64,000 bases of DNA from Bacillota bacterium (GCA_023415055.1 JAEZLZ010000058.1:124001-188000); one strand, 5' to 3'. Shown: positions 1 through 8,754, counted from the first letter of the stretch. Notes: generated by a model not told the origin, from the letters alone. Made by a program: numbers and translations.

Positions 1-799
1 CTGCCAGCTGAGGCCCTTCCATATAAGCCACGCTGATCAGGTTCTCGATTCCCAAGGTATCATGTACCTGCCCGCCAAAGCGTTCCGCTACTATACCGGT
101 ACGAATTCCTTTTCGGGCAGCATAAATAGCTGCACTTGCTCCCGCAGGTCCTCCACCGACTACCAATACATCATAGGGCTCCTGATTTACGTAATCAGAA
201 GCCTCCGGTACACTGCCTAACTTAGTCAGTATATCTTCCATGGTCATACGGCCGCTATCAAAGAATTCTCCATTAAGGTAAACGGATGGTACTGCCAGGA
301 TATCTCTGCTTTCTACTTCGTCTTTAAAAGCAGCCCCGTCGATCATGGTATGCGTGATTCCCGGGTTTAGTATACTCATTAGATTCAAGGACTGAACCAC
401 CTCCGGGCAGTTGTGGCAGCTCAAGCTGATATAGGTCTCAAAATGGTATTCCCCTTTTAAACTCTTTACCTGTTCAATCACCTTATGATCTACCTTCGGT
501 GGTCTTCCGCTTACCTGAAGCAATGCTAATACGAGCGAGCTAAATTCATGTCCCAAAGGAACTCCGGCGAATATCACACCGGTATCTTCTCCTGGTCGGT
601 TAACGCTAAAGCTTGGTGTTCTGATAAGCGCCGCCTTTTCCACCTTGATTTTAGAGGACATGGATACCAATTCCTCCAATAATGCTGTCATTTTCCCGGA
701 GATATCGTCCGTTCCGGCACTTATCCTGATCAGCACTTCCTCTTCCATTAAAGACAGATATTGTGCTAGCTGCTCTTTCATTTCAGAATCCAGTATCAT
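1..799 (-). CDS. ahpF: Alkyl hydroperoxide reductase subunit F (partial, C-terminus outside window)
   Basis: Flavoprotein disulfide reductase that passes NADH electrons to AhpC for peroxide reduction in the cytoplasm. I translated it by hand because it runs off the left edge: 266 residues are visible out of about 510 usual. The N-terminal double-thioredoxin region carries the redox motif CHNC (C128/C131, matching E. coli AhpF C129/C132). It is followed by the FAD dinucleotide-binding motif VVGGGPAGASAA near residue 213. The start ATG at 799 is preceded by GGAAGGAGG. It lies 14 nt behind ahpC and is co-transcribed with it. The NAD-binding domain and second CxxC lie beyond the window, so intactness cannot be judged. 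Confidence 0.95.
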   Translation of the reverse strand, partial: MILDSEMKEQLAQYLSLMEEEVLIRISAGTDDISGKMTALLEELVSMSSKIKVEKAALIRTPSFSVNRPGEDTGVIFAGVPLGHEFSSLVLALLQVSGRPPKVDHKVIEQVKSLKGEYHFETYISLSCHNCPEVVQSLNLMSILNPGITHTMIDGAAFKDEVESRDILAVPSVYLNGEFFDSGRMTMEDILTKLGSVPEASDYVNQEPYDVLVVGGGPAGASAAIYAARKGIRTGIVAERFGGQVHDTLGIENLISVAYMEGPQLA

Positions 800-813
800 G
801 GCAGCCTCCTTCC

Positions 814-1377
814 TTAGATCTTACCAACCAGGTCCAGGCTGGGTTTTAAGGTTGCAGCGCCTTCCTTCCACTTGGCAGGGCATACTTCACCCGGATGATT
901 TCTGACATATTGAGCAGCCTTAATCTTATTTAGCAGAATGCTCGCATCACGTCCGATATTACCGGCATTGATCTCTACTGATTGGATCACACCATCCGGA
1001 TCCACGATAAAGGTTCCACGGTCAGCCAAACCATCTGCTTCAATCAATACATCAAAATTACGAGATACTGTATGAGAAGGATCTCCAATCATGATATAGG
1101 TTAGCTTCCGGATGGCCTCTGAGTTGTCATGCCAAGCCTTATGGGTAAAATGGGTATCGGTTGACACCGAGTATACCTCTGCACCCAGCTTCTTCAGATC
1201 CTCATATATATTTTGCAAATCCTCTAATTCTGTGGGGCAGACAAAAGTGAAATCAGCGGGATAGAAGCAGACTACACTCCATTTTTCCTTCATATCCTGT
1301 TCTGTAACCTCTATAAACTTTCCGTTATGAAATGCCTGTGCCTTAAAAGGTTTTACCTCTGTTCCGATTAATGACAT
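814..1377 (-). CDS. ahpC: Alkyl hydroperoxide reductase subunit C (2-Cys peroxiredoxin)
   Basis: Cytoplasmic peroxidase reducing H2O2, organic peroxides and peroxynitrite, recycled by AhpF. The 187-aa length is the usual family length. The peroxidatic cysteine C47 lies in DFTFVCPTE and the resolving cysteine C166 in HPGEVCPAKW, as in typical bacterial AhpC. It is the first gene of ahpC-ahpF (14-nt gap). A PerR/Fur-like palindrome overlaps the start of the transcript just upstream, which predicts induction by peroxide or metal limitation. Identification is secure. Confidence 0.98.
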   Translation of the reverse strand: MSLIGTEVKPFKAQAFHNGKFIEVTEQDMKEKWSVVCFYPADFTFVCPTELEDLQNIYEDLKKLGAEVYSVSTDTHFTHKAWHDNSEAIRKLTYIMIGDPSHTVSRNFDVLIEADGLADRGTFIVDPDGVIQSVEINAGNIGRDASILLNKIKAAQYVRNHPGEVCPAKWKEGAATLKPSLDLVGKI

Positions 1378-1435
1378 AATATTCTACCTCCTATAATGAA
1401 ATGATATATACATTTAGATTATGATTACTTTTTAA

Positions 1436-1486
1436 TAATGATAATCATTACTATATTTATAATATCAAATCATGACAAAAAGTCAA
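1436..1486 (-). promoter_or_regulatory. ahpC promoter with PerR/Fur-type box
   Basis: On the minus strand a -35 TTGACT (1486-1481) is followed after 16 nt by a -10 TATTAT (1464-1459). Just downstream, 1436-1450 is a perfect 7-1-7 palindrome, TAATGAT-A-ATCATTA. That is the architecture of PerR/Fur boxes (consensus TTATAAT-N-ATTATAA or TGATAAT-N-ATTATCA). Its position at the expected transcription start fits repression of ahpCF. PerR and Fur cannot be told apart from the sequence alone. Confidence 0.75.
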
Positions 1487-1539
1487 GAGTCCAAAATAAA
1501 TAAATCTAAGATTTCATCCATATTTTTCAACAAAATTAC

Positions 1540-2502
1540 TTATAGAAATTCGACCATTTCATCAGACAGATCAGATATCTCTGAGTAAATTATGTCTCTA
1601 AAGTCAATTCTCATCTTCTCATTGTCATAGGCTTTGGCAGCCTCCTTCTCATCCCGGCCAGCTTCTTTGATAAAATTCTTCTTGATCTCCATCGTCAACT
1701 CGTCGCAGATGCAGGAATGTAAGATGTTGCCCTCACAGACATAAAATAGCTTATATCCTGCATCTATTGGCATTGTTAGCAGGATATTTTTTGTTGCTAA
1801 GTGCTTATAACCATCCAATCCATGTTTCATCCTATTGAAGTCTTGGATCAAATCTCGATATACCGAAGCGATCTCATAACGGTATTCGTCGGAAGCCTCC
1901 TTCAGTTTTATCTGTAAAGCCTCCTGTAAAAGTCCGATATTTTCTTCCTGCGTAAATAGTTCAAGAAGCAGGTTCCTATTCTTATAAAAAGTATCCTCGT
2001 CCATAGTAATAGGAAACATATGATATTCAAGCTCATAGCCAAGGCTGCTTTTTGTGATCGGATATAGATTTTTAAGCCTGTCCAGAAACTCACCGAAGGC
2101 ATATTTGCTTCGAAATGGTCCGAAGCAATCCTCCGATCTCTCCTCTGCGATTGTCAGCGGATGATATCGATTGTAATTTTCAACCTTGATAAAAAAGTAG
2201 CGTTGATCATTTTTCATCTGTGCATTAAACCGTGGTTTATACTCCTTTATCAGTCTGCATTCTAAAAGCCTTGCTTCCAGATGGGTATCAGTAACGATAT
2301 ATTCAATATCTTTGATCATACTTACCATACGGTTCACCTTCTCCCATTTAGGAGTACTAACAAAGTATGACCTGACTCTGTTTTGCAGACATTTGCTTTT
2401 TCCGATATATATGATATTTCCTCTGGAATCAAGCATTTTATATATTCCCGGATTCTTGGGAATCATCTTAAGTTTCTCTTTGATACTGTAATTGTTATCC
2501 AT
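1540..2502 (-). CDS. Short UvrC-like GIY-YIG nuclease
   Basis: 320-aa protein. Its first ~100 residues form a GIY-YIG endonuclease module like the N-terminus of UvrC (NPGIYKM, then IIYIGKSKCLQNRVRSYF, with the arginine and downstream acidic positions in place). The remaining ~220 residues are not the UvrC RNase H-like/HhH half, so it resembles the stand-alone UvrC homologues (Cho-like) that make a single nick. A weak UVR-like helical stretch is suggested around residues 195-225 (EALQIKLKEASDEYRYEIASV). It stands alone between ahpC and the sugar-binding pair. The start ATG has a weak AAGG site. DNA-repair nuclease is the likely role; the true substrate is unknown. Confidence 0.7.
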   Translation of the reverse strand: MDNNYSIKEKLKMIPKNPGIYKMLDSRGNIIYIGKSKCLQNRVRSYFVSTPKWEKVNRMVSMIKDIEYIVTDTHLEARLLECRLIKEYKPRFNAQMKNDQRYFFIKVENYNRYHPLTIAEERSEDCFGPFRSKYAFGEFLDRLKNLYPITKSSLGYELEYHMFPITMDEDTFYKNRNLLLELFTQEENIGLLQEALQIKLKEASDEYRYEIASVYRDLIQDFNRMKHGLDGYKHLATKNILLTMPIDAGYKLFYVCEGNILHSCICDELTMEIKKNFIKEAGRDEKEAAKAYDNEKMRIDFRDIIYSEISDLSDEMVEFL

Positions 2503-2574
2503 TTATATACCTTATATTATACAGGGGACGTTATTCGACTACTCAATAAGAATAACATAGAATAGCTGAATAGG

Positions 2575-3522
2575 CTAGTAATTCACAAGTACCGATACAC
2601 CGGTATCAATGTACTTCGGACCGGTCTCCCTACCCTGTATCGCTGCTAAAGCCTGAGCCATACCAAGGTAGCCCATGGTATACGGGTTCTGAGCAATGAT
2701 TGCATTCATGCTTCCATTATAGAGTAATTTCAGCAGAGCACTCGACTTATCAAACCCGACTCCTACATATTGATTATTTGCTGCACGGATTGCATTCCCT
2801 ACCCCTATACTGGTTCCTTCACTTGTCCCGAATAACGCTACCAGCTCCGGATTCTCCTTTATCAAACTCTCAGCAGCTTTTTGAGCCTCTACCGGATCGT
2901 CTGTTTGCGTATAAACCGTATCCTGCAGCTTATATCTCCCGTCCATCTCAAGAGTATTTCGAAAGCCGTCTTCTCGCAGCTTCGTATTCGCTTTCGAAGC
3001 CAAATTAACGATACCGACCGAACCGCCCGCATGCCCAGTCTCTTCTAAAATTGTCAACATAATTCGCCCTGCCTTCACACCTGCCTTATAATTATCCGTT
3101 GACAGGGTGGTGATTGCCTCTTCGTCATCAGGGGAGTCCACATAGATAATATTTACGCCCTTATTTTTTGCTTCTTCAATTGCGGGGGATATCAACACCG
3201 GATCATCTGCTGCCACTAATAGTGCCTCTGCTCCCTGTTCCACCGCCTTTTGTATAATTTCAATCTGATTCTCGGTACTTCTTTTTGCCGGAGCATCCCA
3301 GTGATAGTTCACTCCTGTCAGGACAGCCATATCTGCTGCTCCCTGATTCATAATGCCCCAATACTCAAACCCTTTGTCTGTAGTGATTAGATGTACCTCA
3401 TGCTTTTTTTCATTTTGCACCGTAGTCGTCGGAGCAGAATAATCAATAAAGCTCTGATACCAGAGAATAAAAAGGAAAAATGCCACAGCAATTACACTAA
3501 AATTTATAATGATTTTTTTCAA
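2575..3522 (-). CDS. Membrane-anchored sugar-binding protein (ribose/AI-2 type), second copy
   Basis: 315 aa with an N-terminal transmembrane anchor (residues ~7-24) and no lipobox cysteine. It is followed by a type I periplasmic-binding fold: LITTDKGFEYWGIMNQGAADMA, EQGAEALLVAADDP, IIYVDSP, TLSTDNYKAGVKAG, LFGTSEGTSIGV and a C-terminal IDTGVSVL. It starts with TTG at 3522, which sits 9 nt after the upstream paralogue's stop and behind its GGAAGG. It is closely similar to the gene at 3532-4491, so a tandem duplication. No permease or ATPase adjoins, which suggests a sensing or scaffold role rather than classical uptake, but a distant transporter cannot be excluded. Confidence 0.8.
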   Translation of the reverse strand: MKKIIINFSVIAVAFFLFILWYQSFIDYSAPTTTVQNEKKHEVHLITTDKGFEYWGIMNQGAADMAVLTGVNYHWDAPAKRSTENQIEIIQKAVEQGAEALLVAADDPVLISPAIEEAKNKGVNIIYVDSPDDEEAITTLSTDNYKAGVKAGRIMLTILEETGHAGGSVGIVNLASKANTKLREDGFRNTLEMDGRYKLQDTVYTQTDDPVEAQKAAESLIKENPELVALFGTSEGTSIGVGNAIRAANNQYVGVGFDKSSALLKLLYNGSMNAIIAQNPYTMGYLGMAQALAAIQGRETGPKYIDTGVSVLVNY

Positions 3523-3531
3523 GCTTTTCGC

Positions 3532-4491
3532 CTACCTTCCTTCCTCACCTCGAATTACCGAAACGCCGGTATTAATATATTCCGGGCCGGTATCTCTTCC
3601 AAGAATGGCGGCCACAGCCTCCGCTACACCCAGATATCCCATTGTGTATGGATTTTGTACGATAATTGCTTTCAAACTTCCTTCCCGCAGCAGTTCCATC
3701 ATGACGTCCGTCTGATCAAAGCCAATACCCACAAACCGGTTTCCATTTGCTTGATTGGCATATCCGACTCCTGCACTGGTTCCTTCATTCGTTCCGAACA
3801 ATCCCACCAGATCCTGATTTTCCATGATCAGCTTTTCGGCTGCTGCTTTTGCTTCCTCCGGACCACCCTGAACCGTCATGACGGTTGGTAAAATGCGAAA
3901 CCTGGCATCCTTTGATACAATATCTCGAAAACCATTTTCTCTTAGTATAGTATTTTCCTTTTCTGCAATGCTTACGATACCGATAGAACCCTGATCTATT
4001 TTCATACGATCCAGGTACTCGAGCATCATCTCTCCCGCACGGACTCCGGCCTCATAATTGTCCGTTGCAAGTGTAGTAATCGCTTCCTCGTATGCTGGAG
4101 AGTCCACATAAATGATTTTTACTCCCTTGGCTTTAGCGTCTTCGATTACCCCAGATATTATCCTGGGATCATCTGCAGCAATGAGCAGTGCTTCCGCGCC
4201 TGCCTCGACTGCCTTGTTGATGATATCCATCTGTTGTGCGGTATTTCGTTTCTCCGGTGCATCCCAGAAATAACCAATCCCAATCTCTGCTGCCATGTCA
4301 GCTGCACCTTGATTGACAAATTCCCAATATTGATACTCCTTATCTGTTGTGATTAAATAAATTTCATTATTCTTTACTCTTGAAAACGTTATCTGCACCT
4401 TCTTCTCGATAAAGAGTTGATGCCAAAGAATGAACAACAGCAAAGCGATACCAATCACCGCAAGATCTATAATAATACTTCTTTGCTTCAT
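3532..4491 (-). CDS. Membrane-anchored sugar-binding protein (ribose/AI-2 type), first copy
   Basis: 319 aa with an uncleaved-looking N-terminal membrane helix (residues ~8-24, IDLAVIGIALLLFILW) and then an extracellular type I sugar-binding fold. Landmarks match the downstream paralogue: LITTDKEYQYWEFVNQGAADMA, EAGAEALLIAADDP, IIYVDSPAYEEAITTLATDN, GLFGTNEGTSAGVG, NPYTMGYLGVAEA. The helix lacks a lipobox Cys, so the protein is anchored by its helix. It leads a two-gene operon with a clear promoter at 4583-4611 and is divergent from the chemoreceptor at 5014. The ligand is unknown. Confidence 0.8.
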   Translation of the reverse strand: MKQRSIIIDLAVIGIALLLFILWHQLFIEKKVQITFSRVKNNEIYLITTDKEYQYWEFVNQGAADMAAEIGIGYFWDAPEKRNTAQQMDIINKAVEAGAEALLIAADDPRIISGVIEDAKAKGVKIIYVDSPAYEEAITTLATDNYEAGVRAGEMMLEYLDRMKIDQGSIGIVSIAEKENTILRENGFRDIVSKDARFRILPTVMTVQGGPEEAKAAAEKLIMENQDLVGLFGTNEGTSAGVGYANQANGNRFVGIGFDQTDVMMELLREGSLKAIIVQNPYTMGYLGVAEAVAAILGRDTGPEYINTGVSVIRGEEGR

Positions 4492-4582
4492 ACTATCCAG
4501 CTTTCCCTATGGGGCAGATCAAAAGGCCATCTTAGCCTCAATCGAATTATTCTCTATAAATATATTACGTGGTTTATTTAAT

Positions 4583-4611
4583 AGTATAATATTTGTTCTA
4601 GGCACTTACAA
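4583..4611 (-). promoter_or_regulatory. Promoter of the sugar-binding protein pair
   Basis: Minus-strand -35 TTGTAA (4611-4606) and -10 TATACT (4588-4583) separated by 17 nt, about 90 nt upstream of the start at 4491. No operator palindrome is evident. Confidence 0.5.
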
Positions 4612-4623
4612 AACAGAACAAAA

Positions 4624-4664
4624 TGTCAGCAAGCTGACACCTTCAATGCCTGCTTCGCAGGCAT
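4624..4664. other. Two tandem perfect hairpins in the divergent intergenic region
   Basis: 4624-4639 is a 7-bp stem TGTCAGC/GCTGACA with a 2-nt spacer. 4646-4664 is an 8-bp stem ATGCCTGC/GCAGGCAT with a 3-nt loop. They sit six bases apart in the 522-bp gap between the sugar-binding pair and the chemoreceptor, upstream of both promoters. Neither is followed by a T-run, so they are not obvious terminators. They could be protein-binding dyads or a remnant of a short repeat element. On the plus strand a TTGACA (4826-4831)/TAGACT (4849-4854) pair with 17-nt spacing is a possible chemoreceptor promoter; otherwise I see nothing in this gap. Confidence 0.5.
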
Positions 4665-5013
4665 AGCCCGATTGCGGATTGCGTAACAATAATTTCCTAT
4701 GTATCAGATCCGGTATCTTCTCTATTTATCCTAGCTCCAGTAAATGATGCCATTGTCAATTAGTTTTATTTCTAACTATCTACTGATAAAATCCGGATTC
4801 ATTCTCTGCTTTTCCCAATTTTTCATTGACATTTATTTGTCTTATAAGTAGACTTAATTCCATGCTAATCCTATTATTTCGACGTTATCTGACCATAAGC
4901 ATTATATCCTTTAGGCTTCGAGATAGGATTTCTACAGGCGAGTTCCCACATAAGCACCTCTGTATCATCTTTACTGTACCAAAGTACCAACTAACCTATT
5001 GGAGGATTATTCT

Positions 5014-7095
5014 ATGAATTCACTCAGAAAACAATTAGTTACTATCATGCTGCTCTTAATTATCCTTCCCTTCATCATCTCAAATGTAATTGGATATTTC
5101 TTGATTACAAAAGGTTTTACGAAGGATCTTGAGGAAAACAACAAGATTCTCGCTGCCTCAATTTCAGATAATGTAACTGCTTTTGTTGATAAAGCTTATA
5201 GTATCACAGAAGAAATATCGAATTTGAGAGCTGTGAAGGAATTTGATGCAAATGAACAAAAAATCATCCTGTCCGATACGGCTGGAAGAAATACTTATTT
5301 TGATCTGTTCTATATCCAGGGAACGGACGGTATGCAAACAGCCAGATCCTCCGGAGAAAACGGAGACCGCTCCGGACGCTGGTGGTTCCAAAAAATTATA
5401 GGAGATCAGAAGCCCTTTGTCAGCAAATCCTATTACTCGGTTAACGGTAATGTGCCGGTTACCTCAGTGATATTGCCGATTTTTAACGAGGCCTCCGAGT
5501 TTGTAGGTGTCATGGGATCTGACCTTAAGCTTGATTCTCTCCAGACCATGGTGGAAAAGTTCAGTAAAAGTGAAAGCAGTTATGCTTATATTATCGACGG
5601 AGAAGGTGTAGTAATTGCTCATCCGGATAAGCAACAGATCTCTGAGCTATATAATTATATCACCACGCAAAAAACCGTCCTCGAAAAGGACAGTGCAGGC
5701 AATGTTCTCCTAGATGAGAATGGCAATCAGAAAACACATACGGAGAACATCGAGGTTCCTGAAGAATTAAAGGAAATCACTCAAAAAGCTCTGAACGGCG
5801 AGGCCGGTATCACAGCCTATAAGGACGTAAACGGTGATGAGGTAATCAGCGCTTATAATACGATTCAGCTCCCCGGAGAATCAAGTAATTGGGCTGTTAT
5901 AACCGTAGAAAAGAAATCCGACGCCATGGCCTTTGTAAACGATTATCTGAAAAACAGTAATATAGTAACTATCCTTTTATTTGTAATCGTCGGTATTGCT
6001 GCTTACTATTTTTCAAAGCGTATCACAGGACCCATCATATCGGTTATGCAGTTGATGGAGAGAGCTTCGAAGGGTGACCTGACTGTATCCAGTACATATC
6101 AATCCAAGACAGAATTAGGCCGCTTGAGCAGCAGCTTCAATGATATGATAATTAATCTGAGAGAGCTGGTCAGTAAGATTACTCAATTAGGAGGTATGGT
6201 GAATACCTCCTCGAAGACCTTGTCGGAAACAACTGCCCAGACAATTCAATCAATTGAAGAGGTCTCAAAAGCAGTCGGAGAAGTCGCTCTAGGTGCAGGT
6301 GAGCTGGCAAATGATGCAGAAGGCGGTGTTACTGCTGTTGTAAAGCTATCCTCGGATATCGAGATAATTGCAAAGCAGATCGCACAAAGCAAAGAATTCT
6401 CTGATCAGATTTATGACTCTAATGTGAAGGGTCTTAATATCATGGGACAGCTTGAAGCGAAGACAATTGAGAGTAACAAGGCAGGCAATGATGTTGCATC
6501 CATCGTAGACGAACTGTATCGTAAGGCAGACGAGATCAATATGATTGTTGATACGATCATGGGGATTTCAGAACAGACCAACCTGTTGGCCCTGAATGCC
6601 GCAATCGAAGCCGCAAGAGCAGGAGAAGCCGGAAAAGGCTTTACCGTAGTAGCAGGTGAGGTAAAGAAGTTAGCTGAGAACACCAGCAAGTCCAGTAATG
6701 ACGTAAAGGATATTATTAAGGCAATACAGGACGATGTAAAGAAGACACAGGAAACAATCCTTATCTCAAAAACGGTCAGTGACCAGCAAAGCCAGGCTGT
6801 GGCCGCTTCCCGTGCCGTATTTGCAGAAATATCAAACGGTATGAAAGAAATCGTTAATCGTATCAATGATATCGCAAAAGGACTTACCCAGATTAAGAGT
6901 AGTAATGAAACGGTTGTCTCTGTGATTGAAAATGTCTCTGCCGTATCGGAAGAAACCGCTGCCAGTACGGAAGAGGTTTCTGCTTCCATTGAAGAACAGA
7001 ACGCAGCCTCTGAGCAGGTTGGCTCTCTTGCTCAGGAATTATTCGATATTTCGGTTCAGCTGGAAAAGACGATCAACATGTTTACCTTGCCGTAG
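5014..7095 (+). CDS. Methyl-accepting chemotaxis protein with dCache sensor
   Basis: 693-aa transmembrane chemoreceptor. I chose ATG 5014 because GGAGG lies 9 nt upstream; the TTG at 4999 sits inside that site. TM1 is at residues ~8-31, an extracellular double-Cache domain follows to ~300, TM2 is at ~310-330, then HAMP, then the cytoplasmic signalling domain with the hairpin tip (NLLALNAAIEAARAG, about residue 521). In the distal Cache pocket I see R122-x-W124-F125, Y140 and D170. These approximate the R-x-W-Y, Y, D pattern described for amino-acid-binding dCache domains, although the first Tyr and the second Asp of that motif are not matched. It ends in NMFTLP, without the CheR-tether-like tail of the other two receptors here. 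It is divergent from the sugar-binding pair. Confidence 0.92.
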   Translation: MNSLRKQLVTIMLLLIILPFIISNVIGYFLITKGFTKDLEENNKILAASISDNVTAFVDKAYSITEEISNLRAVKEFDANEQKIILSDTAGRNTYFDLFYIQGTDGMQTARSSGENGDRSGRWWFQKIIGDQKPFVSKSYYSVNGNVPVTSVILPIFNEASEFVGVMGSDLKLDSLQTMVEKFSKSESSYAYIIDGEGVVIAHPDKQQISELYNYITTQKTVLEKDSAGNVLLDENGNQKTHTENIEVPEELKEITQKALNGEAGITAYKDVNGDEVISAYNTIQLPGESSNWAVITVEKKSDAMAFVNDYLKNSNIVTILLFVIVGIAAYYFSKRITGPIISVMQLMERASKGDLTVSSTYQSKTELGRLSSSFNDMIINLRELVSKITQLGGMVNTSSKTLSETTAQTIQSIEEVSKAVGEVALGAGELANDAEGGVTAVVKLSSDIEIIAKQIAQSKEFSDQIYDSNVKGLNIMGQLEAKTIESNKAGNDVASIVDELYRKADEINMIVDTIMGISEQTNLLALNAAIEAARAGEAGKGFTVVAGEVKKLAENTSKSSNDVKDIIKAIQDDVKKTQETILISKTVSDQQSQAVAASRAVFAEISNGMKEIVNRINDIAKGLTQIKSSNETVVSVIENVSAVSEETAASTEEVSASIEEQNAASEQVGSLAQELFDISVQLEKTINMFTLP

Positions 7096-7143
7096 AACCG
7101 GGTATGATTTATCTGTCATAAGAATTATCTATAAAGCTTTATT

Positions 7144-7178
7144 AATGGACCTACATCTCAAAACGATGTAGGTCCATT
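7144..7178. terminator. Bidirectional terminator between chemoreceptor and MATE gene
   Basis: Perfect 14-bp stem (AATGGACCTACATC with GATGTAGGTCCATT) and 7-nt loop between two convergent genes. T-richness on either side is modest. Confidence 0.75.
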
Positions 7179-7218
7179 ATGTTTGCCTAAATAATGTTGT
7201 GGTATCACCAGCTCACGA

Positions 7219-8553
7219 TTATCGGGATTCCTTAACGCCCAGCATTCCACTTTTCTTAATGATAAACATAGAAATCGCAAAGGATATCATCTTACCAAGC
7301 ATACCACCTATCCAGAATCCTTGATAGGAAAATAACCAGACAGAACTATAGGTAAACAATACCTTTCCTAACAAATCAGATAAGTTTGAGATCAGATATT
7401 CCTTCATTCTTAAATAGCCGCGAAATATACTCTCATTGACAATTTTCCAACCTGTGAAAAAGTATGTTAAGCTTGAAAACCAAAGATAGCTTCTCGCAAA
7501 CTCATAGGCTTTCACATTGACTTTACTATCAAGAAAAGCTCCGATAAGGTATCCTGGGAAAATAAAGTTTACACCCACAATGATAATTATAAAAAAAGAT
7601 GCAAATTTCATACAAAGCTGATATCCGATTTTTATTCGGCTATAGTTTTCTGCTCCATAATTGGATGCAGTAAAAACGGAAAGTGTCTGAGAAATCCCTA
7701 TGATGGCAAGCATCCCAAACAGCATTATTTTATTCGCGGTTATAAATCCGCTTATTACATCACTACCATAAGGATTTACCAAAGCAACCAACAGCATGGA
7801 TGATACGGATAATAAGAACTGCTGAAAAATAGTCGGTAGAGAAATAGTCAGTACTTCTTTTACCTTTTTTAGCTGAATTCTACTGTGTGGATATTCTATA
7901 CTATAGGGATATATTCTTTTTCTGAGTAACAAGAGTGTGATAACCATTCCAGCAATTTGTGATAGAACGGTTGCTAGAGCCGCCCCTCCGACGCCCATCT
8001 TTAATACACAAATAAAGAATAAATCAAGAATAACATTCAGGAGTGATGTAGCAATCACAAGAATCATATTTACCTTTGCATTACCCAAAGCGATTAGAAT
8101 TGCTCTCGAGATATCATATAGAAATATACATGTTATACCAGCGAGATAGGTACTATAATACACTCCGGTCTGAGTGATAAGCTCCTCCGGTACTTTAATC
8201 CATGTTAAAATCGGAGCTTTTAACAGCATTCCTAAAAGCGTAATTACTATACCGCTGATTAATCCAAAGAACAGTATACTCTTTACACCAACAATAATAT
8301 CCTTATTCTTTTTTGAACCTATATATTTTGCAAATAGCACCTCACAACCCATCTCAAGTCCGCCGGATAGAGTAATTAAGACTGTTACTATCGTACCTGC
8401 ATTCCCGACCGCAGCCAGTTCCTTCACGCCAAGAAATTTACCAACAATTATCATATCGATCACATTGTATAGCTGTTGCGAAACCAAGCTGAGAATTATT
8501 GGAAGAGCAAAGCGAATAAAGATTTTCTTTATATTGCCTTCCGTCATATTCAT
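7219..8553 (-). CDS. MATE family efflux transporter
   Basis: 444-aa polytopic inner-membrane protein of the multidrug and toxic compound extrusion family (MOP superfamily), exporting cationic compounds in exchange for Na+ or H+. The N-terminal signature is clear: FALPIILSLVSQQLYNVIDMIIVGKFLG, followed by about 12 hydrophobic helices. The length is normal. AAGGAG precedes the ATG at 8553. It is transcribed divergently from a MerR-family activator at 8755, and its promoter has the long spacer typical of MerR targets, so it is probably that regulator's target. The exported substrate is unknown. Confidence 0.92.
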   Translation of the reverse strand: MNMTEGNIKKIFIRFALPIILSLVSQQLYNVIDMIIVGKFLGVKELAAVGNAGTIVTVLITLSGGLEMGCEVLFAKYIGSKKNKDIIVGVKSILFFGLISGIVITLLGMLLKAPILTWIKVPEELITQTGVYYSTYLAGITCIFLYDISRAILIALGNAKVNMILVIATSLLNVILDLFFICVLKMGVGGAALATVLSQIAGMVITLLLLRKRIYPYSIEYPHSRIQLKKVKEVLTISLPTIFQQFLLSVSSMLLVALVNPYGSDVISGFITANKIMLFGMLAIIGISQTLSVFTASNYGAENYSRIKIGYQLCMKFASFFIIIIVGVNFIFPGYLIGAFLDSKVNVKAYEFARSYLWFSSLTYFFTGWKIVNESIFRGYLRMKEYLISNLSDLLGKVLFTYSSVWLFSYQGFWIGGMLGKMISFAISMFIIKKSGMLGVKESR

Positions 8554-8589
8554 ATCATTGACTCCTTCTATGTAGTATTATATAGTTGA

Positions 8590-8620
8590 ATAATAAGGTA
8601 TAACGTAACGTAATAGTCAA
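8590..8620 (-). promoter_or_regulatory. MATE promoter with 19-bp spacer (MerR type)
   Basis: Minus strand -35 TTGACT (8620-8615) and -10 TATTAT (8595-8590) are 19 bp apart, the over-long spacing that MerR-family activators correct by untwisting DNA. The spacer contains repeated ACGTTA units. The divergent MerR gene starts 135 bp away. The operator dyad is imperfect, so the assignment rests on spacing and context. Confidence 0.5.
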
Positions 8621-8754
8621 GAAATATATTCTTATAGATTATAAATTGCAAAGTTAAATTCTTGATGCCGCTAATTATGCTAAGCTAAGTGCCTTTTTAT
8701 TGTCGTCTTAATTGAATATACTTTTAGGATTTCGAAAAGAATGGAGAGTTACTG

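Noticed and set aside
4665..5013. A second c-di-GMP riboswitch upstream of the dCache receptor (also checked before cheA, 63121-63290)
   Set aside because: None of the GGCAAAC / GACGCAAAGC core segments is present in either region.
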